DNA of 5,058 bases from positions 1-5,058 of the forward strand of contig DRNB01000038.1 in the NCBI GenBank assembly GCA_011375045.1, in the 5' to 3' direction. This document shows positions 1 to 4,690 of this stretch, piece after piece. The DNA is from Aquifex aeolicus (GTDB lineage: Bacteria; Aquificota; Aquificia; Aquificales; Aquificaceae). The position numbers and the translations under genes were made by a program. The notes under the pieces were generated by a model that was not told the DNA's origin, searched no databases, and saw only the letters and a program-made list of their open reading frames with translations. Within the stretch, counting starts at the first letter, position 1. The number at the start of each line of letters is the position of its first letter.

Positions 1-35
1 AGGGGGGTGGACTTCGTATCCTCCGGATCCGTCAT
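1..35 (-). CDS. Start of the gene after ftsL, probably ftsI/penicillin-binding protein (partial)
   Basis: An ATG at 35-33 overlaps the TGA of the ftsL-like gene in an ATGA (4-base) overlap. It opens a frame that runs off the left edge after 11 full codons (MTDPEDTKSTP). An AGGAAG Shine-Dalgarno-like sequence lies about 8 bases before the ATG, inside the end of the ftsL-like gene. The fragment is too short to show any domain. The guess of ftsI (the division transpeptidase that crosslinks septal peptidoglycan) rests only on the usual bacterial order rsmH-ftsL-ftsI. The hydrophilic first residues fit the short cytoplasmic tail that precedes the membrane anchor in such proteins, but they prove nothing. 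It could equally be another dcw-cluster gene. Confidence 0.5.
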   Translation of the reverse strand, partial: MTDPEDTKSTP

Positions 36-325
36 CTACCGCGCTTCCTGGATCGATCTTTCTCTTCGGGTTCTGTGAAGAGGATCAGGGCAAACTCCTC
101 CCAGTTGAAGGGTCTGAACCCGTGTCTGACCGCATACCTTTCCAGCTCCCTCACGTTCAGCATCCTCTCTATCTCCGCTCTCAGCTTGAGGTTCTCCTCC
201 TTCAGGTTCTTGTAGGTGCTCAGCATCCGGGAGTGTTCCCTCAGCACCTTCACCGAGTAAGCAGAGTAGATCATGTTTCCTATAAATATCAGGAGGGCTA
301 TAAGGACCACGATAAAGGGATTCAT
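32..325 (-). CDS. ftsL: FtsL-like cell division membrane protein
   Basis: This 97-residue bitopic protein has the FtsL/FtsB layout. A four-residue N-tail is followed by one hydrophobic helix at about residues 4-22, a charged heptad-like coiled coil at about 25-58, and a short C-terminal segment (VRELERYAVRHGFRPF) resembling the end of FtsL/DivIC proteins. The family forms the FtsQ-FtsL-FtsB complex that activates septal peptidoglycan synthesis by FtsW-FtsI, with the coiled coil in the periplasm. The ATG overlaps the rsmH stop as ATGA, and a GGAGAG ribosome site (331-336) sits 5 bases upstream, which fixes the start. The 3' end overlaps the next gene in the same way. Sequence conservation in this family is very weak, so the name comes from topology plus position directly after rsmH. 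The tail of charged residues (EEKDRSRKRGR) is unremarkable. FtsB/DivIC is the main alternative. Confidence 0.8.
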   Translation of the reverse strand: MNPFIVVLIALLIFIGNMIYSAYSVKVLREHSRMLSTYKNLKEENLKLRAEIERMLNVRELERYAVRHGFRPFNWEEFALILFTEPEEKDRSRKRGR

Positions 326-1203
326 AATTTCTCTCCGGCTCTTAATTTAGCACTTCTGCTGGCGGGATTCCTCCTGATCTCCTCCTCCGAGGGGGTAAGG
401 GGTTTCTTTGTAAGGATCCTGAACTCCCCCCTGTGCCTGCGAAAGAAGTTCTTGACGATCCTGTCCTCGAGGGAGTGGAAGCTGATGACCACGAGCCTCC
501 CGCCGGGGTTCAGCCTGTCGACAGTCTTCTCGAGGGCTACCTCGAGGTTGTCCAGCTCCCTGTTTACCTCTATCCTGAGCGCCTGAAAGACCCGGGTGGC
601 TGGATGGATCCTTCCGTGCCTGAACCTTCCGGGGATCGCGGAGAGGATGAGGTCCACCAGCTCGCCGGTCGTCTCTATGGGTTTCTTCTTTCTGAAGTCC
701 ACGATGGCTCTGGCTATCCGTGAGCTGAACCTCTCCTCCCCGAACTCGCGGAAGATCCTCTCCAGCTCCCTCTGGGGGTATTCGTTCACGACCCTGTAAG
801 CGGTCAGGGACTGATCCCTGTTCATGCGCATATCGAGGGGGGCGTCTATCTGAAAGGAGAATCCGCGCTCGCTTCTGAGCTGAAACATGGAGACCCCCAG
901 ATCGAAGAGGAAGCCGTCCACCTTCTCCACACCTTCCTCCCTGAGGACGAGGTCCAGATCCGCGAAGTTCGCTCTGTAGATGGAAACCCTGTCGGCGAAC
1001 TCCCTGAGGTTTTCCTTGGCTAACTCCAGAACCTCCTCGTCCTGATCGATGCCTATCAGACGGGCTGAGGGGTTCTTTTCGAGGATGCGCTTGGCGTGTC
1101 CTCCCCCTCCGAGGGTGCAGTCCACGTAGATCCTTCCTCTGTTTCCCGTCAGCAGATCTGTCGCTTCCTCCAGAAGGACGGGGACGTGCGTGGGCGCCTC
1201 CAC
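322..1203 (-). CDS. rsmH: 16S rRNA (cytosine(1402)-N(4))-methyltransferase RsmH
   Basis: This SAM-dependent enzyme (formerly MraW) methylates N4 of C1402 in the decoding centre of 16S rRNA. The protein is 293 residues from the chosen start, slightly short for a family usually near 310. Family motifs appear in order: HVPVLLEE near the N-terminus; the SAM-binding loop DCTLGGGGH at about 28-36; GIDQD at 51-55; DLGVS at 101-105; GFSF and LDMRM at about 114-127; HPATRVFQALRIEVN at about 200-214; ISFHSLEDRIVK at about 240-251; and the C-terminal NPASRSAKLRA. Two GTG codons stand in tandem at 1206 and 1203. The GAGGAG ribosome site ends 2 bases before the first and 5 before the second, so the second is chosen; the alternative adds one residue. 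The gene starts 9 bases after the rnhB stop (6 if the first GTG is used) and overlaps ftsL by 4 bases. No mraZ precedes it. Confidence 0.97.
   Translation of the reverse strand: MEAPTHVPVLLEEATDLLTGNRGRIYVDCTLGGGGHAKRILEKNPSARLIGIDQDEEVLELAKENLREFADRVSIYRANFADLDLVLREEGVEKVDGFLFDLGVSMFQLRSERGFSFQIDAPLDMRMNRDQSLTAYRVVNEYPQRELERIFREFGEERFSSRIARAIVDFRKKKPIETTGELVDLILSAIPGRFRHGRIHPATRVFQALRIEVNRELDNLEVALEKTVDRLNPGGRLVVISFHSLEDRIVKNFFRRHRGEFRILTKKPLTPSEEEIRRNPASRSAKLRAGEKL
331..336 (-). promoter_or_regulatory. Ribosome binding site of the ftsL-like gene
   Basis: GGAGAG on the minus strand lies inside the end of rsmH, 5 bases before the ftsL ATG at 325. It supports that ATG as the start, and it suggests independent initiation as well as coupling through the ATGA overlap. 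Confidence 0.6.
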
Positions 1204-1208
1204 CACCG

Positions 1209-1214
1209 CTCCTC
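1209..1214 (-). promoter_or_regulatory. Ribosome binding site deciding the rsmH start
   Basis: GAGGAG on the minus strand overlaps the rnhB stop codon (TGA, 1213-1215). Spacing is 2 bases to the first GTG and 5 to the second, which favours the second tandem GTG as the rsmH start. Its overlap with the rnhB stop means ribosomes finishing rnhB sit on the rsmH initiation site. Confidence 0.6.
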
Positions 1215-1785
1215 AGAGCCTGAAGCTCCTTCTGTGGATCTCCGTTACCCCGAACTTCCTTATAAGCTCCCTGTGCTCTTGGGTGGGGTAACCCTTGTGT
1301 TTGGGAAAGGCGTGGAGGGGAAAGAAGTCGTGGTAGTGCTCCATTATCCGGTCCCTGAGAACCTTGGCGATTACGCTGGCACAGGCACAGCTCAGGCTCC
1401 TCTCGTCTCCCCTGACGAGGGGAACGCAGTTCACACCCTCGAGGGAAACGTAGTCGGTGATCACCACGTCGAACCTGTGCTTCAGATCCTCGAGGGCTCT
1501 CTTCATCGCAAGCTTGGTGGCGTTGAGGATGTTTATCCTGTCGATGACCGCGCTGTCCACAACGGCGGTCCCCACCGCGACAGCGGTCTCTTTTATGAAG
1601 CTGTAAAGCTCCTCCCTCTCCTTGGGGGAAAGCTTCTTGGAGTCCCCGCGGATGAAGGGTTCCGTAAAGGGCTTCAGGATAACGGCGGCGGCGACAACGG
1701 GTCCCGCCAGGGGTCCTCTCCCCGCTTCGTCCACCCCCGCCACGAGGAGTCCCTTTTCCCAGAAGCCGAGCTCGTAATCAACCAT
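1213..1785 (-). CDS. rnhB: Ribonuclease HII
   Basis: This enzyme cuts the RNA strand of RNA/DNA hybrids and nicks 5' of single ribonucleotides embedded in DNA, starting ribonucleotide excision repair. At 190 residues the length is normal. The N-terminal AGVDEAGRGPLAG holds the first two catalytic acids, D19 and E20, and the GRG motif (22-24) that reads the RNA-DNA junction. DSKKLSPKERE follows at 48-58. D111 (in ITDYV) and D127 (in RGDERS) complete the DEDD metal site. ASVIAKVLRD and HKGYPT follow, with Y166 matching the junction-sensing tyrosine of the family, then the ending IHRRSF. The ATG overlaps the end of rplS by 8 bases and has no clear ribosome site, so translation probably depends on reinitiation after rplS. 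A GTG at 1743 has a better-placed AAGGGA but would cut into the first beta strand, so it is less likely. Confidence 0.96.
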   Translation of the reverse strand: MVDYELGFWEKGLLVAGVDEAGRGPLAGPVVAAAVILKPFTEPFIRGDSKKLSPKEREELYSFIKETAVAVGTAVVDSAVIDRINILNATKLAMKRALEDLKHRFDVVITDYVSLEGVNCVPLVRGDERSLSCACASVIAKVLRDRIMEHYHDFFPLHAFPKHKGYPTQEHRELIRKFGVTEIHRRSFRL

Positions 1786-2233
1786 CCGAGTTTTCGGGAG
1801 CCTCTCCGGACTCCGCCTGTGCCTCCTCCCTTTTTCTGCGCGCCTCCTCCTTCTTGCGCTGCATGGCTTCGTACTCCCACCGCTTGATTTCCTTTATCTT
1901 CCTCTGGGCTATCTTACCCTTCAGCTCTCTGAGGAAGTAGAGCTTTGCTCTTCTCACCTTTCCTATCTTGATCACCTCTATCTTCTCTATGTTGGGGCTG
2001 TAATAGGGAAATATCCTCTCTATACCTACACCGTAGGATTCCTTCCGAACCGTGAAGGTTTTATCGGCTCCGCTACCTCTTATCCTTATCACGACTCCTT
2101 CGAAGGGCTGGATCCTTTCCCGATCTCCTTCCTTTATCCTGTAATGAACCTTAACGGTGTCCCCCACCTTGAAGTTCGGATACTCTTTTCTGGGCAGGTA
2201 TCTGCTGTTGATCTTTTCCAGAACGCGGTTCAT
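1778..2233 (-). CDS. rplS: 50S ribosomal protein L19 with a long charged C-terminal extension
   Basis: L19 lies at the 30S-50S interface and contributes to an inter-subunit bridge. The core at about residues 1-112 shows the family pattern: FKVGDTVKVHYRIKEG near 21-36, FEGVVI at 44-49, FTVRK at 60-64, GVGIERIFP at 68-76, and VRRAKLYFLRELKGK at 93-107. Bacterial L19 is usually about 115 residues; this one has 151. The extra 35-40 are Lys/Arg/Glu-rich and look helical (about 113-138), ending in an acidic, Ser/Pro-containing tail. The ATG is supported by AGGAGG 8 bases upstream. It is the first gene of the leftward chain, directly behind a recognisable promoter, and it overlaps rnhB by 8 bases. 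The common partners rpsP, rimM and trmD are not next to it on its upstream side. Confidence 0.97.
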   Translation of the reverse strand: MNRVLEKINSRYLPRKEYPNFKVGDTVKVHYRIKEGDRERIQPFEGVVIRIRGSGADKTFTVRKESYGVGIERIFPYYSPNIEKIEVIKIGKVRRAKLYFLRELKGKIAQRKIKEIKRWEYEAMQRKKEEARRKREEAQAESGEAPENSDG

Positions 2234-2241
2234 CTCCTCAT

Positions 2242-2247
2242 CCTCCT
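2242..2247 (-). promoter_or_regulatory. Ribosome binding site of rplS
   Basis: AGGAGG on the minus strand lies 8 bases before the rplS ATG at 2233. A second GAGGAG abuts the ATG but is too close to be the working site. Confidence 0.7.
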
Positions 2248-2265
2248 GAGAATATGGAATATAAA

Positions 2266-2294
2266 ATTATCCAACAAGCCGCGTTCCTTTGCAA
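2266..2294 (-). promoter_or_regulatory. Sigma70-type promoter for the rplS-rnhB-rsmH-ftsL chain
   Basis: On the minus strand, TTGCAA (2294-2289, four of six matches to TTGACA) is separated by exactly 17 bases from GATAAT (2271-2266, five of six matches to TATAAT). A start of transcription near 2259 would leave a leader of about 25 bases that contains the rplS ribosome site. No other promoter-like pair was seen within the chain, so this is probably the main promoter for all its genes. This is a pattern match by eye. Confidence 0.65.
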
Positions 2295-2309
2295 GCTCCC
2301 GAGCGGCTC
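2295..2309. repeat. Alternating GCTC/GAGC inverted repeats between the divergent promoters
   Basis: GCTC (2295-2298), GAGC (2301-2304) and GCTC (2306-2309) form two overlapping short palindromes, GCTCCCGAGC and GAGCGGCTC. They lie just upstream of the rplS -35 box and in the place expected for the -35 region of the mltD promoter. This could be a protein-binding site shared by both promoters. The arms are only 4 bases, so chance is a real alternative. Confidence 0.25.
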
Positions 2310-2330
2310 AAGGGGTGGGGTGTTGATCCG

Positions 2331-2336
2331 TATAAT
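2331..2336 (+). promoter_or_regulatory. -10 box (perfect TATAAT) for the mltD chain
   Basis: A perfect TATAAT lies 10 bases before the mltD ATG. No good -35 box stands 16-18 bases upstream (the bases there read TCAAGG), and there is no extended -10 TG. A transcript starting 6-8 bases after the box would have only about 2-4 untranslated bases. This is consistent with the absence of a Shine-Dalgarno sequence before mltD. The weak -35 may mean that an activator is used. Confidence 0.5.
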
Positions 2337-2346
2337 TATCTAAACG

Positions 2347-3306
2347 ATGGTGGGGAAAACGCTCCTGCTGATGACCGCTTTCATCTTTCTCTGCGCCTGC
2401 ACACCCAAGGTGAGGGAGGTTTCCCTGAAGAGGGGGGACGTGATCGTGGTAAAGAAGGGTCAGTTCTTCTTCACGGAGGAGGAGAGGGAGTTCATAAAGG
2501 AGGAAGCTCGGAAGCTGGGTATAGACATACCTGACAGGAGGGAGATAAGGGAGCAGCTGGAGCGTTTCCTGAGGGACAGAAGAAGTCTCGAGATAGCTCT
2601 CCGGAGGGCGAATCTTTACATACCCTACATAAAACCTGTGCTCAGAAGCTACGGTCTTCCCGAGGAGCTTGCGCTGCTTCCCCTTGTGGAGAGCGGTTTT
2701 AATCCCTTTGCGGTTTCCAGATCCGGGGCCGGCGGAATATGGCAGCTCATGCCCTTCACGGCGAGAAAATACGGACTCAGGGTGAGCAGGGAGATCGATG
2801 AGCGCTTCGATCTCCTCAAATCGACCCATGCGGCGGCGAGATACCTCAGGGATCTCTACAGGATGTTCGGAAACTGGGAGCTTGCTCTTGCCGCCTACAA
2901 CTGCGGTGAGGGGTGTGTGAAGAGGAGAACAGGAGGTTCAGATTTCTGGCGTAAGAAGCGCTTTCTACCTGAGCAGACGAGAAAATACGTGCCCAGGTTC
3001 TTCGCCGCACTTCTTATAGCGAGATCCCCTCACAGATACGGTCTCAGGGTAAGGATGGACACCCTGAGGATCGAAAGGAGGGTGGTGAGCAAAAGGAAAA
3101 GCCTCAGAAAGCTGATTTCAGAGTTCGGTCTCAGGGAAAGCACCTTCAGGGACATGAACCCGCACCTGAGGGGTAGCCACGTCCCCCCCGGAAGTTACGT
3201 GTATCTGCCCCGGAGGGAACCTTCCCCCAAGCCGTCCTCCGCGGAGAAAGGGGACACGCAGGTAATAGTTCTTGATAACGGTGCTGTCCTCTATATTAAA
3301 AAGTGA
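2347..3306 (+). CDS. mltD: MltD-like membrane-bound lytic murein transglycosylase (lipoprotein)
   Basis: Lytic transglycosylases cleave the MurNAc-GlcNAc bond of peptidoglycan, leaving 1,6-anhydroMurNAc. The 319-residue protein starts with a lipoprotein signal (K4, hydrophobic 5-17, lipobox LCAC with the lipidated residue C18). A charged linker leads to a GH23 SLT domain at about 85-230. In it, ALLPLVESGFNP carries the catalytic E115, SGAGGIWQLMP occupies 126-136, and AAYNCGEG lies near 182-189. Residues about 242-289 form a LysM-like module (SLRKLISEFG, FRDMNPHL, VPPGSYVYLP), like the segment that follows SLT in MltD. The tail is short, without the further LysM repeats of enterobacterial MltD. 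The chosen ATG has no ribosome site and lies 10 bases after TATAAT. The in-frame ATG at codon 9 would lose the positive n-region of the signal. The gene overlaps mobA. The family is certain; subfamily 1D is likely. Confidence 0.93.
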   Translation: MVGKTLLLMTAFIFLCACTPKVREVSLKRGDVIVVKKGQFFFTEEEREFIKEEARKLGIDIPDRREIREQLERFLRDRRSLEIALRRANLYIPYIKPVLRSYGLPEELALLPLVESGFNPFAVSRSGAGGIWQLMPFTARKYGLRVSREIDERFDLLKSTHAAARYLRDLYRMFGNWELALAAYNCGEGCVKRRTGGSDFWRKKRFLPEQTRKYVPRFFAALLIARSPHRYGLRVRMDTLRIERRVVSKRKSLRKLISEFGLRESTFRDMNPHLRGSHVPPGSYVYLPRREPSPKPSSAEKGDTQVIVLDNGAVLYIKK

Positions 3307-3881
3307 TGGAGTGTTACATCTTAGCGGGAGGAAGGAGCAGGCGCTTTGGGGGGGATAAGCTCCTTTACAGGATCAACTCCCTGCGGACCATCGAATACGT
3401 GGTGAGGGCGGCTCAGGAGGTCTGCGATTCTGTTTGCGTGGTGGCAAAGGAGAGGGAGAAGTTTGCGGACCTCGGAATCCCTGTAGAGGAGGATCTCCTT
3501 CCGGATCAGGCTCCCATAGTGGGTGTTTACACAGCCCTGAAGCTGTGTCAGCGGGACAGGCTCCTGATCCTGAGCGGGGACATCCCCCTCATAAAGCCGG
3601 AGGTTCTGCGCCTGCTGATGGAGGAGTTCAGGGAACCTGTAACGGTCTTTTCAACACAGGGCAAACTGCATCCCCTCGTGGGGATCTACTCGAAAGCCCT
3701 TTACTCCTTAGTGGAGGAGTTTCTCAAGCTGGGCAGGCGCAGTCTGACCGATCTGCTCAGAAATCTGGAGTTCAAAGTTGTAGGGGAGGACAGACTCAGG
3801 CAGGTGGATCCCCGGCTCGAATCCCTTACCAACATGAACACCAGAGAGGACCTTTCCCTTATACTGGAGCGTCTGGGATGA
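3306..3881 (+). CDS. mobA: Molybdenum cofactor guanylyltransferase MobA
   Basis: MobA transfers GMP from GTP to molybdopterin-bound molybdenum, giving the guanine dinucleotide cofactor used by DMSO-reductase-family enzymes such as formate dehydrogenases and periplasmic nitrate reductase. The cytoplasmic protein has 191 residues, a normal length. The N-terminal nucleotide-binding signature LAGGRSRRFGGDK is at 6-18, with K18 facing the phosphates. DQAPIVGVYTAL follows near 67-78, the metal-binding aspartate sits in SGDIPLI (90-96, D92), HPLVGIY is near 122-128, and the usual ending NMNTREDL is at 176-183. The start is taken as the ATG in TGATG, one base overlapping the mltD stop. The GTG just before it (3303) would add one residue. 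Neither start has a good ribosome site, so coupling to mltD is probable. No other cofactor-synthesis gene is in the window. The end overlaps the next gene as ATGA. Confidence 0.93.
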   Translation: MECYILAGGRSRRFGGDKLLYRINSLRTIEYVVRAAQEVCDSVCVVAKEREKFADLGIPVEEDLLPDQAPIVGVYTALKLCQRDRLLILSGDIPLIKPEVLRLLMEEFREPVTVFSTQGKLHPLVGIYSKALYSLVEEFLKLGRRSLTDLLRNLEFKVVGEDRLRQVDPRLESLTNMNTREDLSLILERLG

Positions 3882-4690
3882 ACCTCAGGAGGATACTGAG
3901 ACTCAAGGAGATAGAGGAAAGGGAGAGGGCAAGAAAGCTCAGGGAGATAGAGGAGAGCATACAGAGGCTCCTTGAGGAGAGGAAAAGGTGCGAAAGCGAG
4001 CTGAAAGCTTTCCAGCGGACGATAACGGAGTCGGGGGATGCGCTGAGGCTTATCTTCAGACAGAGAGCCTTTGTAAGCAGGATAGAGGAGATAGAGAAAA
4101 AGGTCAGGGAGTTAGAGAAGCTGAGGGACGAGGAAGCCGAGAACCTCAGGGAGGTTAAAAGAGAGGAGAAGGCTGTAAAGATCCTCAAGGACAAAATAGC
4201 TTACGAGGACTACACCCGCAACCTCCGGAAGGAGTTTCTCCAGCTCGGATTCGTCCACCTGATAAAAAAAGGATTCAAGCTCCTGCTTCTGCTTTCGCTC
4301 TTCGCCTACGGAGAGAGCGCGGTTCAGAAGAAGCTCAGGGAGATGGAGAGTGCCAGCAGGGAAGAGAGGCTTCGGGAGGTCGAAAAGGTAATAGAGGAAA
4401 AGCTCAGGAGAATCGTCGAGGAGAGGAAGAAGCTCGAGGCTCTCAGAAAGAAACCCCTGACCGAAGAGGAGGAGAGGGAGGTTCAGAAGCTTATAAAAAT
4501 AGTCAGCAAAACACCTTCGGATGAGGCGGGAGCCATCATGAACGAGCTGAAGCCCCGAATAGCCGCGGAGATCCTCATACGACTGAAGGAGCGTCAGGCT
4601 GGACAGATCCTCGCGGCTATGGATCCCGCCAAAGCGGCAAGGGTAACGGAGATAATAATGAGCTGGAGGAGAAATGCCCAGAAAAGATAA
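3878..4690 (+). CDS. Fused FliJ-like and MotE-like flagellar protein
   Basis: This single 270-codon frame looks like two flagellar proteins end to end. Residues 1 to about 131 match FliJ in style: RRILRLKEIEERE at the start, long coiled coil, then VSRIEEIEKKVRELE and KAVKILKDK near 100-106. FliJ is the cytoplasmic stalk of the flagellar export ATPase. Residues about 130-147 (IKKGFK, a run of leucines, then LFAYGES) look like a short signal peptide. After a second coiled coil (about 148-192), residues 204-261 (IVSKTPSDEAGAIM, RIAAEIL, QAGQILAAMDPAKAARV) match the C-terminal domain of MotE/YlxF-type proteins, which is related to the MgtE N-domain. Those proteins act in the periplasm or at the membrane with the motor. 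The ATG overlaps the mobA stop as ATGA. No in-frame ATG, GTG or TTG occurs between codon 1 and M156. Alternatives are two separate proteins via a rare start codon, or a sequence error. fliJ and motE-type genes are often neighbours. Confidence 0.72.
   Translation: MNLRRILRLKEIEERERARKLREIEESIQRLLEERKRCESELKAFQRTITESGDALRLIFRQRAFVSRIEEIEKKVRELEKLRDEEAENLREVKREEKAVKILKDKIAYEDYTRNLRKEFLQLGFVHLIKKGFKLLLLLSLFAYGESAVQKKLREMESASREERLREVEKVIEEKLRRIVEERKKLEALRKKPLTEEEEREVQKLIKIVSKTPSDEAGAIMNELKPRIAAEILIRLKERQAGQILAAMDPAKAARVTEIIMSWRRNAQKR
4665..4670 (+). promoter_or_regulatory. Ribosome binding site of the aminotransferase gene
   Basis: GGAGGA, within the 3' end of the FliJ/MotE gene, lies 3-4 bases before the ATG at 4674. 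Spacing is a little short, but this is the strongest ribosome site in the rightward chain and it supports that start. Confidence 0.55.

Noticed and set aside
1096..1887. 263-codon open frame on the plus strand opposite rsmH, rnhB and rplS
   Set aside because: It lies antisense to well-recognised genes, its translation is low-complexity with no family motif, and it has no promoter or ribosome site. It is open because of the codon bias of the real genes.
2311..2321. G-rich stretch as a G-quadruplex
   Set aside because: Only two G4 tracts are present; four would be needed.
2308..2829. 173-codon open frame on the minus strand opposite mltD
   Set aside because: It covers the catalytic core of a clear SLT domain on the other strand and shows no recognisable protein features.
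3434..3877. Upstream extension of the FliJ/MotE frame through mobA
   Set aside because: The frame is open but its translation is Gly/Ser/Pro-rich shadow sequence of mobA. The ATG at 3878, overlapping the mobA stop, begins the FliJ-like protein.
4227..4234. GGAAGGAG as an internal ribosome site for a separate motE
   Set aside because: There is no ATG, GTG or TTG 4-12 bases downstream in any useful frame, and the CTG/ATA candidates at 4259-4262 are about 24 or more bases away. GGAGG-like strings are common in this Lys/Glu/Arg-rich gene.
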